Position numbers and translations under genes: made by a program. A stretch of DNA of 64,000 nt. Source: Halisarca cf. caerulea. Its lineage: Eukaryota; Porifera; Demospongiae; Chondrillida; Halisarcidae. The notes beneath the pieces were generated by a model. That model worked only from the letters and a program-made list of their open reading frames with translations. It was not told the origin of the DNA and did no database searches. This document shows positions 56,395 through 64,000 of this stretch, piece after piece (the first letter of the stretch is position 1; each line of letters starts with the position of its first letter). The stretch covers positions 59,940 to 123,939 of the forward strand of contig CAUJGJ010000361.1 of assembly GCA_963170055.1 (NCBI GenBank), given 5' to 3'.

Positions 56395-58365
56395 AGATAG
56401 TGTTCCTTTTGATGCGGGCGGCCATGTGGTGGCGTGGGAAGTGTAAATTTTCACCTCAGGATGTGTTCCTTTTGATGCGGGCGGCCATGTGGTGGCGTGG
56501 GAAGTGTAAATTTTCACCTCAGGATGTGTTTCATTTGATGCGGGAAGCCATGTTGTTGCGTGGGAAATGTAAATTTTCACCTCAGGATGTGTTCGCTTTG
56601 ATGCGGGAAGGGATGTGGTGGCGTGGGAAATGTAAATTTTCACTTCAGGATGTGTTCCCTTTGATGCGGGAAGGCATGTGGTGGCGTGGGAAATGTAAGT
56701 TTTCACCTCAGGATTTTTTCCCATTGATGAAGGAAGCCATTTGGTGGCGTGGGAAATGTAAATTTTCACCTCAGGATGTGTTCCCTTTGATGCGGGAATC
56801 CATGTGGTGGCGTGGGAAATGTAAATTTTCACCTCAGGATGTGTTCCTTTTGATGCGGGCGGCCATGTGGTGGCGTGGGAAGTGTAAATTTTCACCTCAG
56901 GATGTGTTCCTTTTGATGCGGGCGGCCATGTGGTGGCATGGGAAATGTAAATTTTCACTTCAGGATGTGTTTCATTTGATGCGGGAAGCCATGTTGTTGC
57001 GTGGGAAATGTAAATTTTCACCTCAGGATGTGTTCGCTTTGATGCGGGAAGGGATGTGGTGGCGTGGGAAATGTAAATTTTCACCTCAGGATGTGTTCCC
57101 TTTGATGCGGGAAGGCATGTGGTGGCGTGGGAAATATAAGTTTTCACCACAGGATGTTTTCCCATTGATGAAGGAAGCCATTTGGTGGCGTGGGAAATGT
57201 AAATTTTCAACTCAGGAAGTGTTCCATTTGATACGGGAATCCATGTGGTGGCATGAGAAATGTAAATTTTCACCTCAGGATGTGTTCCCTTTGATGCGGG
57301 CGGCCATGTGGTGGCGTGGGAAATGTAAATTTTCACCTCAAAATGTGTTCCTTTTGATGCGGGCGGCCATGTGGTGGCGTGGGAAGTGTAAATTTTCACT
57401 TCAGGATGTGTTTCATTTGATGCGGGAAGCCATGTTGTTGCGTGGGAAATGTAAATTTTCACCTCAGGATGTGTTCGCTTTGATGCGGGAAGGGATGTGG
57501 TGGCGTGGGAAATGTAAATTTTCACCTCAGGATGTGTTCCCTTTGATGCGGGAAGGCATGTGGTGGCGTGTGAAATGTAAGTTTTCACCACAGGATGTTT
57601 TCCCATTGATGAAGGAAGCCATTTGGTGGCGTGGGAAATGTAAATTTTCAACTCAGGAAGTGTTCCATTTGATACGGGAATCCATGTGGTGGCATGAGAA
57701 ATGTAAATTTTCACCTCAGGATGTGTTCCCTTTGATGCGGGCGACCATGTGGTGGCGTGGGAAATGTAAATTTTTACCTCAGGATGTGTTTTATTTGATT
57801 CGGGAAGCCATGTTGTTGCGTGGGAAATGTAAATTTTCACCTCAGGAAGTGTTCCCTTTGATGCGGGAAGCGATGTAGTGGCGTGGGAAATGTAAATTTT
57901 CACCTTAGTAAGTGTTCCCTTTAATGGGAGAAGGCACGTGGTGGCGTGGGAAATGTAAATTTTCACCTCAGGATGTGTTCCCTTTGATGCGGGAATCCAT
58001 GTGGTGGCGTGGGAAATGTAAATTTTCACCTCAGGATGTGTTCCTTTTGATGCGGGAAGCCATGTGGTGGCGTGGGAAATGTAAATTTTCACCTCAGGAT
58101 GTGTTCCCTTTGATGCGGGAATCCATGTGGTGGCGTGGGAAATGTAAATTTTCACCTCAGGATGTGTTCCTTTTGATGCGGGCGGCCATGTGGTGGCGTG
58201 GGAAATGTAAATTTTCACCTCAGGATGTGTTCCTTTTGATGCGGGCGGCCATGTGGTGGCGTGGGAAGTGTAAATTTTCAACTCAGGATGTGTTCCCTTT
58301 GATGCGGGAAGCGATGTAGTGGCGTGGTAAATGTAAATTTTCACCTCAGGAAGTGTTCCCTTTAA
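56395..58365. repeat. 63-bp satellite array with 441-bp higher-order period
   Basis: About 31 head-to-tail monomers. Typical blocks are GATGCGGGAAGCCATGTGG, GCGTGGGAAATGTAAATTTT and CACCTCAGGATGTGTTCC. Variant monomers follow a seven-step order (GCGGCC, GCGGCC, CATGTTGTTGC, GGGATG, GGCATG, GATGAAGGAAGCCATTTGG, GGAATCCATG), repeated about three times; the GATGAAGG variant recurs near 56,726, 57,167 and 57,608, a 441-bp step. Because 63 is a multiple of 3, frames without a stop remain open: 656 codons on the minus strand (58,344-56,374) and 492 plus 135 codons on the plus strand. Each encodes a 21-residue repeat with no recognisable domain, start context or splice context. I treat both as by-products. 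Confidence 0.95.
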
Positions 58366-59159
58366 CCTTTTAACGTTTGCGTTTGTGCGATTTTTTTGTC
58401 CCCAAACGTTTTTAGGGCCATAAAGTGGCTCTTGAAGACAGAACAGATTAAACGCATTTCGAAGTATGAAACCTATTGGAAAGCTTCGAAAAGTCCTTCA
58501 AATGCGTGGAAAGACATATCAGAAGACTTTGGAATCAAAAAGATGACAAGATTCGCTATTTTATAGACTCAACAAATACTTCAAAATATCCGTAATAGTA
58601 ATAGAGCAAATATCGATAAAATACTTTCAGCATGGGGGCTAGTGCACTTTATGTTCCATTCCTGACTGAAATAAGAACAAAGAGTTGCATTCTAAGGCTT
58701 ATGGTACAGTTCTGATTAACAAAGACGATTATCGTTCGGTAAAACGTTTTTAAGTACCAAAGTTTGCGACGAAACTGAATTAAATCTCACGTTCTGACAT
58801 TTGTAACACCATCAAAAGCTGTTGTAGGATTCTTTCCTGCTTCGCTTTCTGTCATTTTGTCCAGAAGACTTGTCTACGTTGATTTTTGTGCATTAAATTG
58901 CACAAGAAGTTGACGAGACCAGCCATTTTTGTTGAGCTAACACCGTATACTTGTTGTATATCTCAGTAATTTCCAGTAAAACTAATATTTTATAAGGCTG
59001 TATCTTAGAAAGTACAGAACATATGATGTTCAAACTTCATAAAAGAACTCTATTGAGTAGTATCTTGCTATAGTTAACATATTAGTATAAATTCGAAATC
59101 GCATCAAAATGCAAACCATACCACAAAAGCCACTTTATGGCCTAAAAAACGTTAAAGGG
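58366..59159. mobile_element. piggyBac-like MITE (794 bp) inserted in the 63-bp satellite
   Basis: Flanked by TTAA at 58,362-58,365 and 59,160-59,163. The unoccupied sequence CCCTTTAATGGGAGAAGGC exists at 57,918-57,936 in a neighbouring monomer, and satellite phase resumes exactly after the element. Terminal repeats of 13 bp (CCTTTTAACGTTT and, on the other strand, CCCTTTAACGTTT) match at 12 positions. A further 15-bp inverted repeat (GGCCATAAAGTGGCT at 58,416-58,430; complement at 59,128-59,142) lies 50 bp from the left end but 17 bp from the right. TTAA targeting and asymmetric internal repeats are hallmarks of piggyBac. The interior is AT-rich, with no open frame long enough for a transposase. 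Confidence 0.88.
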
Positions 59160-59612
59160 TTAATGGGGGAAGGCATGTGGTGGCGTGGGAAATGTAAATT
59201 TTCACCTCAGGATGTGTTCCCTTTGATGCGGGAAACCATGTGGTGGCGTGGGATAATGAAATGTTTACCACAGGAAGTGTTCCCTTTGAAGCGGGAAGCC
59301 ATGTTGTTAAGTGGGAAATTGAAATTTTTGACAGGAAGTTTTTACTTTATGCAGGAAGCTATTTTCTAAGTCAGAAATTTAAATTTTTATCACAGGAAGT
59401 TGTTCCTTTGATGCGGGTAGCGATATGGTCAAATCACAAATTGCAATCTTTTCCACAGCAAGTATTCACCTTGATGCAGAAAGCCATGTGTTCAAGGTGG
59501 ATATTGAAATTTTTAGCACAGGAAGTGTTCCCTTTGATGCGGGAAGCCATGTGGCCATATCAGAATTTGAAATTTTTTTCACAGGAAGTGTTTTATTTGA
59601 TGCAGGAAGCCA
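59160..59612. repeat. Decayed edge of the 63-bp satellite
   Basis: About seven further monomers at roughly 63-bp steps. The first is near consensus; divergence increases to the right, while GATGCGGGAAGCCATG and CACAGGAAGTGTTCC stay recognisable to ~59,612. Conceptual translations here are shadows of the repeat. Confidence 0.85.
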
Positions 59613-59696
59613 TGTGTACATGTGTGTGTGTGTGTGGGTGTGGGTGTGTGTGCATGTGTGTTGTGTGTGTTGTGTGGGTGTGGGTGGGGTGCAAGT
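59613..59696. repeat. GT-rich microsatellite
   Basis: Imperfect (GT)n with GGGTGTGGGTG interruptions, directly after the last decayed satellite monomer. Confidence 0.9.
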
Positions 59697-60223
59697 GTAC
59701 ACATGGCTCATATATTGCATATTATGTTTGCATTAAATACAATTAACTGTAAAATGTTTATGTTGACAATACGTATATACCCTATATACAATACGCTTCG
59801 CTACAGTACAATGTCTTCTTTTGGCCAATTGCGTATACATCACCTTCACCTAAACTATTTACAGTGACAATCACTAGGTGGGACTGTGTAGTATGTAGAT
59901 ACATGTGAGCATGTGGGTGGGGTCAAACAAAATATGGCAAATGCTTACTGAGAGCATTTCCACTGTTTCAGCCATTTTGCCATTTCCGCTGTTTCCGCCG
60001 TTTCTCCTTGCCCCTTATCAAAGTAACATGGCAGTTGCAGAGTTCCTGCACAAATAATTTCTCATAAGCACCCTATAGTCCCAAGCTCTTATAGCATTGC
60101 CTAGCCTAAACAGATGGTAAACAGTTCATCAAAATCATACCTCCACTGAACCCCCAGCCATGCAATCCATGCACATATTTAAAGCTGGACAGCTAAGTGG
60201 CCATAGCATTCAGAGTATTGTAG
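59697..60223. other. Non-coding stretch, no feature recognised
   Basis: AT-rich unique sequence. A short pyrimidine-rich run with TTTCCGCTG/TTTCCGCCG motifs lies at ~59,970-60,005. I see no convincing exon upstream of the zinc-finger exons. Confidence 0.5.
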
Positions 60224-60296
60224 TCTAAGGATGTCTGGCAAGGGTTTCAGTTTGTCAATAATTATTTTGACAAAGCTAACAAGCCTAAACAGCACA
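60224..60296 (+). CDS. Candidate exon A of a CCCH zinc-finger gene
   Basis: Open for 24 codons plus one base between an acceptor (ATTGTAG, ending 60,223) and a strong donor (CACA then GTAAGT at 60,297). The frame reads SKDVWQGFQFVNNYFDKANK and then PKQH; the leftover A joins the first two bases of exon B to make AAA (Lys). Phase match plus the lysine-rich junction supports it, but the acceptor lacks a long pyrimidine tract. The 24-bp palindrome with arms TTTGTCAA and TTGACAAA (60,251-60,274) lies inside it. I could not find the start of the gene; upstream exons may be missing or unrecognised. Confidence 0.45.
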
Positions 60297-60369
60297 GTAA
60301 GTACACCTCGCATTTCAAATGTTCTGGTATTATGTATGTACATTTATAATGTTTGGCCCTTTCCAATAG

Positions 60370-60479
60370 AAAAGTCTACTAACACTAAATTGTGTAAATT
60401 CTTTAACATCACAAATAGGTGTAAGAAGAAGCACAGATGTAACTTTCCACACCTCAACAGAAAGGAGCTAAAGTACATA
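60370..60479 (+). CDS. Exon B encoding a complete CCCH zinc finger
   Basis: 110 bp between acceptor CCCTTTCCAATAG and donor ATA-GTAAGC. The frame contains LCKFFNITNRC followed by KKKHRCNFPHL, a perfect C-x8-C-x5-C-x3-H spacing. The ligands are Cys codons at 60,393, 60,420 and 60,438, and His at 60,450. Aromatic residues after the first Cys and before the final His, and basic residues between, are typical of RNA-binding CCCH fingers. The general look recalls ZC3H10-type fingers, but that is impression only. In the family such proteins bind single-stranded RNA. Only one finger is visible here; others would lie upstream. Confidence 0.7.
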
Positions 60480-60540
60480 GTAAGCTTGTGTATGGTTAAG
60501 CCTATATATACGACTGAATAGTATACATGTACCCTTGTAG

Positions 60541-60759
60541 GTGGAAAGTGCACAAGGGCAGGAGGATAGTCACTCAGTGTCTAGCAACAAGACAAGCCAC
60601 AACTCCTGCGATACCCAGCACATCACCCCACATGCCAGCCACAATCCCTCAGCCATCCGCACCTCCACACCATGCACAGCCACTACCATTCATGACACAC
60701 TTATGCCACAATATGTTCCATACCCTACACCATTTTACACTCCACACGCAATACATTAG
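60541..60759 (+). CDS. Candidate exon C, Pro/His/Thr-rich tail of the CCCH protein
   Basis: Follows a 61-bp intron with acceptor ACCCTTGTAG and joins exon B in phase 0. It encodes 72 residues beginning VESAQGQEDSHSV, rich in Ser, Thr, Pro and His, with a PQYVPYPTPFYTPH stretch, ending at TAG 60,757-60,759. Low-complexity tails after CCCH fingers are common. The overlapping frame starting at 60,527 is also open (123 codons), as expected for CA-rich DNA, so the choice rests on the splice phase. Confidence 0.45.
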   Translation: MESAQGQEDSHSVSSNKTSHNSCDTQHITPHASHNPSAIRTSTPCTATTIHDTLMPQYVPYPTPFYTPHAIH

Positions 60760-60927
60760 TACACACCACATGTTCTACAGTACCCACACCATGCTGCACA
60801 ACCAGACACACATGCACCACTACCCACTGCACACACAGCAAGCACCACCACTAGCACAGAACATCAGAACAACACACAGATACACACCCCACTTATAGCT
60901 AGGAGATCACTTCACGTACAGAAGTAA
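60760..60927 (+). pseudogene. Same-frame continuation of exon C after the TAG
   Basis: 55 further codons in the same frame, of the same His/Pro/Thr-rich composition (YTPHVLQYPHHAAQPDTHAP at the start), ending at TAA 60,925-60,927. It may be former coding sequence cut off by a nonsense change, or CA-rich 3' untranslated sequence that happens to be open. Confidence 0.3.
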
Positions 60928-61409
60928 CTACATGGTCATAATGATGCATATTTTAGCCAAAACGTTTCATTTAACTCTTGTAACTTGACAATAATATAAT
61001 AATTTATCAATAGATAATTATTTGTTGTTTTTGTTCTGTTGGGGTAGGCATACTGTTGAGTGTAACTGACAAAATGGCAGCTAGGCATAACAACGTGATG
61101 AGCTACCCCTCAAAACTTGCAAACTATGTACAAGAGAGCTGCACTTTAATGTTCCTTTCACTACACTTGAGATTATTATAACCTTGTAATGCATGTTTGT
61201 AATAGCCTAAGTATTTGTTCCTTAATTGACTCCTAAGTTTCATCAGCCATTCTCAAAGGTATAGGTTCTGGAAAACAATTATACATAAATTCTATACTTC
61301 TTGTCAAAGGAAATTTTTGTGAAACTAGGTGTGACAAATCGATTTAGAGAATATGCAGTTAGCCTGTAATGGGTGTACTTAACAAATTTAAATACAAGTT
61401 ATCTTGCAG
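60928..61409. other. Non-coding stretch, AT-rich
   Basis: No open frame or repeat recognised; contains AATAATATAATAATTTATC-like AT-rich sequence. It could be intron or 3' flank of the zinc-finger gene. Confidence 0.4.
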
Positions 61410-61702
61410 AGTTTGTCACGTATTGCTGCATTGGCCCCATGTGGAGTCCTAGCATTGTTTTGGGTGTGGTGCACCAACCAGCTACTGAGCAAGTGAACCA
61501 ACTACTGTACATGGGAACTACCCATTGTAAATACCATGCAATCAATCTCAGTCTGAATACTAGACTAAGTGAAATATATTTCAATTTAACAACTGAGTAT
61601 ATCAATCAAATGCATAATATCCTAGCATATATACACAACCTAACAAGTAGAGTTTGTGAATACATAAAACACAAAAAAAGTATTAGAGAACCAACCAAAT
61701 AG
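61410..61702 (+). CDS. Possible exon, unknown
   Basis: Open from a good acceptor (GTTATCTTGCAG) to TAG at 61,700. The 97-residue frame ends in a Lys-rich tail (YIKHKKSIREPTK). No domain recognised, no ATG-initiated start, no partner exon identified. A minus-strand frame overlaps it (61,399-61,605). Weak candidate. Confidence 0.2.
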
Positions 61703-61817
61703 TGTCATAATATGTTAAATTAAATGCTAGCTATGTAATTGTCAACATGCAGTATAGCTATAAATAGCAGTCATTCTCGTACCTCTCTTTGCCACACGAC
61801 TAACTTGTGTGCCCAGG

Positions 61818-62345
61818 GCATCCGACGAGGACGGGGAGGTACATCATACCCCAAAAATTTAGCCAGGCTGCGACAAGTCTACCGTCAGACCAGTTGCATC
61901 TGTGGAATCATCAGAAGGGGATCCAGACTAGACATCACTGGGAGGTGCCACTTTGAACAGATCAATTGATGGACAGGGTGGACTGGCTACTCGAGCGGGC
62001 AAGACTTCAGGGCTGTGGAACCATTACATCCTACACAACGAGTACCACGGGCGCCAATCAGCTGCTGGACACCTGAACACTGACACTACTCAGACTAGTC
62101 CAAGCACCACAATGCACCAGATTCAGGTCGTCTTGGTAGGACAGGTCCAGCAACATGGAGGAGATGGACGACATCAATCAGTTCAGTGGCTTATTGGAAA
62201 GGCTACTCGAGCAGGCAGGATTTCAGGGTAGTGGAACCATTACGTCCTACACATCGAGTACCACGGATGCCCATCCACTGGTGTTGAGCTCCTGCAACTG
62301 CACAGCTACCCCACAAAGCGAGCACCACCATGCTGCCGCCACAGG
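61818..62345 (+). CDS. Exon-like region with an internal 216-bp duplication
   Basis: Begins after a plausible acceptor (CTTGTGTGCCCAG). The right part (62,155-62,345) reads MEEMDDINQFSGLLERLLEQ, then AGFQGSGTITSYTSSTTDAH, and ends near a possible donor (CCACAG-GTTC). A similar stretch 216 bp upstream reads MDRVDWLLERARLQGCGTIT then SYTTSTTGANQL, but it has stops on both sides in that frame. Coding status is uncertain; no family recognised. Confidence 0.25.
61961..62067 (+). repeat. 216-bp-offset direct repeat, copy A
   Basis: Roughly 80% identical by eye to 62,177-62,283; the strongest shared blocks are GGCTACTCGAGC, TGGAACCATTAC and CGAGTACCACGG. The offset (216) is 72 codons. Confidence 0.75.
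62177..62283 (+). repeat. 216-bp-offset direct repeat, copy B
   Basis: Partner of 61,961-62,067; this copy keeps an uninterrupted frame while copy A is broken upstream. Confidence 0.75.
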
Positions 62346-62840
62346 TTCTATAAAAATCATAAAAATCAAATCAATCATCAAGAATATATTTGAAATTCAA
62401 GTTTCAGGTTATTCAGGCATTTCAAAAGGCTATACCACCAGCTAAGGCACACACAAGACTTAATGGATGAATCCAATGAAGAAATAAGTGATTCCTAAAG
62501 ATACTGAAATATATGACATGGTACAGTAAAGAAACAAAGGGACATGACCCAAGGAAGTGTACAGCAATTACAGCCATTTTACGTCTTCAGTAGGCAATTA
62601 TTATAAATTATTATTTACTACGTACATATATGTAATTGACAAAATTACGAAGACCAGGTATTCTCATTCTTAGATATGACGTACACATGTATGGATCAGC
62701 AACTGAATACTAACCAACAAAAGTAGCTGAAACAGCTGCAACACCAGTTCCTCTCCCAGAACACAATTAGACAGGTCGCACATCGTCCACAAGACTACCC
62801 TGGAATCTTCAGGCAAAAACTTGCCACAGTCACTGGCTAG
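62346..62840. other. Non-coding stretch
   Basis: AT-rich in its left half. A minus-strand 74-codon frame (62,894-62,670) is open but shows no domain; not called. Confidence 0.4.
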
Positions 62841-62858
62841 GACCGTACACCGACTGAA

Positions 62859-63141
62859 ACCGTACATCGACTGACACCGTACACCGGCACACATACGATA
62901 CGCGTAACCGGGCGATGATCTGCAAGTCTCACGGGCCTTACATCACACCGCTGGGTACTAGACAGCAAAGAGGTGGAGAAGAGAACGGTAACTCACAGGC
63001 CCTTCCCACTTCCGATGAAGCGGACCTGCCTCCAAAGGACTATGTGGCAAGCAACACTGCAAGGGCGAACTCAAACTCACAACTCCCGTGTCTTTAAGGA
63101 GCAAGGACGTACCCAATCACAAGCTCCGACCGTACACCGAC
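62859..63141 (+). repeat. 403-bp-offset direct repeat, copy A
   Basis: Starts ACCGTACATCGACTGACACC and ends GCTCCGACCGTACACCGAC. Matches 63,262-63,546 with few differences (GATACGCG/GATACGTG, AGAGGTGGAG/AGAGATGGAG, TTCCGATG/TTCCAATG). It contains a 60-codon frame (62,915-63,097) that keeps nearly the same protein in copy B, but with no recognisable domain. Confidence 0.9.
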
Positions 63142-63261
63142 CCGTACAACGACTGTGGCACACAAAGTGTAGCCGTGCAATGACACGTCACCGCTGGGTA
63201 CTTTCAGACACCGCCCCCAAATGTCTGCTAGGAGCAAGGACGCACCCAATCACAAGCTCCG

Positions 63262-63546
63262 ACCGTACATCGACTGACACCGTACACCGGCACACATACG
63301 ATACGTGTAACCGGGCGATGATCTGCAAGTCTCACGGGCCTTACATCACACCGCTGGGTACTAGACAGCAAAGAGATGGAGAAGAGAACGGTAACTCACA
63401 GGCCCTTCCCACTTCCAATGAAGCGGACCTGCCTCCAAAGGACTATGTGGCAAGCAACACTGCAAGGGCGAACTCAAACTCACAACTCCCGCGTCTTTAA
63501 GGAGCAAGGACCGTACCCAATCTGCAAGCTCCGACCGTACACCGAC
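63262..63546 (+). repeat. 403-bp-offset direct repeat, copy B
   Basis: Partner of 62,859-63,141. The short motif ACCGTACAYCGAC recurs at the edges of both copies (about 62,842, 62,859, 62,875, 63,129, 63,262, 63,278, 63,533) and is a likely substrate for the unequal exchange that made the duplication. Confidence 0.9.
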
Positions 63547-63657
63547 AAAAGGCTGGTGAGTAGCGCCATGCGGCTGACTCTTAACGCCCCGCACCAAAGA
63601 CTTACTCCAGGACCCCTTAAGGGAGACTACTACGGGCTTCCTAGATCCCGCCAGCAT
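63361..63657 (-). CDS. Minus-strand open frame downstream of the possible promoter
   Basis: 98 codons from ATG at 63,657 (MLAGSRKPVVVSLKGSW...) to TAG at 63,361. It is the first ATG after the CCAAT/TATA pair, but it runs into duplicated sequence (copy B of the 403-bp repeat) and has no recognised domain. A plus-strand frame of 140 codons overlaps it. Weak candidate. Confidence 0.2.
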   Translation of the reverse strand: MLAGSRKPVVVSLKGSWSKSLVRGVKSQPHGATHQPFVGVRSELADWVRSLLLKDAGVVSLSSPLQCCLPHSPLEAGPLHWKWEGPVSYRSLLHLFAV

Positions 63658-63786
63658 GGGCGCAAGGTAGTAGCCTGGTCGGTTTGGTCACCCGGGTTCG
63701 GAGTTACCCCTTTTCTGAATTCAGCGCTATTGGAGCCTGCAACCAACACGACAACTACTCACAAAGGAAAATGGCGAGGACAGCAG

Positions 63787-63835
63787 CTTTTATACTAAAG
63801 TTCTACTTCCGTTTTGTGTTGAGCATTCTGATTGG
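63787..63835 (-). promoter_or_regulatory. Possible CCAAT/TATA promoter on the minus strand
   Basis: Read on the minus strand, CCAAT (63,835-63,831, in AGCCAATCAG) is followed 36 bp later by TATAAAAG (63,794-63,787). A start site would be expected near 63,755-63,765. The first minus-strand ATG downstream is at 63,657 and opens a 98-codon frame. The spacing is typical of RNA polymerase II core promoters, including those in LTR elements. Sequence match only. Confidence 0.35.
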
Positions 63836-64000
63836 CTGTTGTCTTGTTTTGGCGCGCTTTGTGTACCAATCTAATTAATTGGTGAAATGGAGGGGCTACC
63901 CCTTAGCGTACAGGAAGACATGTCTACGCCCCGTCGATGCAGTACTGGCGAAAGATTATACTATTTTGATGCTCAGAGTCCTTGCAGGGTGTGTCACAGT

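Noticed and set aside
56374..58344. 656-residue repetitive protein gene on the minus strand
   Set aside because: The opposite strand is open too, the repeat length is a multiple of 3, the frame runs into the unrelated 104-bp satellite, and no start, signal or domain is visible. Kept only as a finding to test.
59240..59746. 168-codon plus-strand frame
   Set aside because: It is decayed 63-bp satellite followed by GT microsatellite (CVCVCGCGCV-type translation).
60527..60898. 123-codon plus-strand frame from ATG-less start
   Set aside because: Overlaps exon C in another frame; the exon C frame is preferred because it joins the zinc-finger exon in phase.
62670..62894. 74-codon minus-strand frame
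   Set aside because: No domain; overlaps the edge of the 403-bp duplication; could be an exon of a minus-strand gene but nothing else supports it.
63670..63710. tRNA or tRNA-derived SINE promoter (A-box-like TAGCCTGGTCGG, B-box-like GGTTCGGAG)
   Set aside because: The two boxes are too close together and the B-box arm does not fold into a T-stem.
63865..63883. ACCAAT...ATTGGT inverted repeat as a terminator or transposon end
   Set aside because: Only 6-bp arms, no target duplication, more simply paired CCAAT boxes.

Overview
The window is eukaryotic, non-coding-dominated DNA, most likely from a marine invertebrate animal. Supporting signs are TTAGGG-type telomere-like motifs, a Tc1/mariner-type and a piggyBac-type non-autonomous transposon, a CCCH zinc-finger reading frame split by very short introns (73 and 61 bp), and no bacterial-style gene packing. 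A sponge would fit (compact introns, TTTCGCGG-rich MITE ends), but the taxon is inference only.

Bases 1 to about 56,394 are one tandem array of a 104-bp satellite, roughly 530-540 monomers. Block I (1 to ~19,650) is built from a few closely related monomer types, re-duplicated in units of 6, 7, 8, 21 and more monomers, with a 2.8-kb block copied exactly 13,000 bp away. Block II (~19,650-56,394) uses more divergent monomer types. It carries 15 copies of a 59-bp TTAGGG-like cassette embedded inside monomers, and shows long-range duplications at offsets of 7,167, 6,067, 6,017, 5,026 and 937 bp. Two copies of a 625-bp MITE (39-bp perfect terminal inverted repeats, TA target duplication) sit in Block II. 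They are copies made by the 7,167-bp satellite duplication, and five unoccupied versions of the same site survive elsewhere in the array. The many 60-148 residue open frames over this array are the same satellite DNA read in three frames and are not genes.

At ~56,394 the array abuts an unrelated 63-bp satellite (56,395-58,365), which has its own 7-monomer (441-bp) higher-order period and stays open on both strands because 63 is a multiple of 3. A 794-bp piggyBac-like MITE interrupts it at a TTAA that only a rare monomer variant provides. Decayed 63-bp copies continue to ~59,612 and run into a GT microsatellite.

From ~59,700 the sequence is ordinary low-copy DNA. The best gene evidence is at 60,224-60,759: three phase-compatible exons on the + strand, the middle one encoding a complete C-x8-C-x5-C-x3-H zinc finger. 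An in-frame TAG in the third exon may be the true stop or a nonsense mutation. Further right are exon-like open stretches, a 216-bp in-frame duplication (61,961-62,283), a 403-bp-offset direct duplication (62,859-63,546), and a possible minus-strand CCAAT/TATA promoter near 63,790-63,835. No rRNA, tRNA or CRISPR was found. Whether the satellites are centromeric, subtelomeric or interstitial cannot be told from this window.
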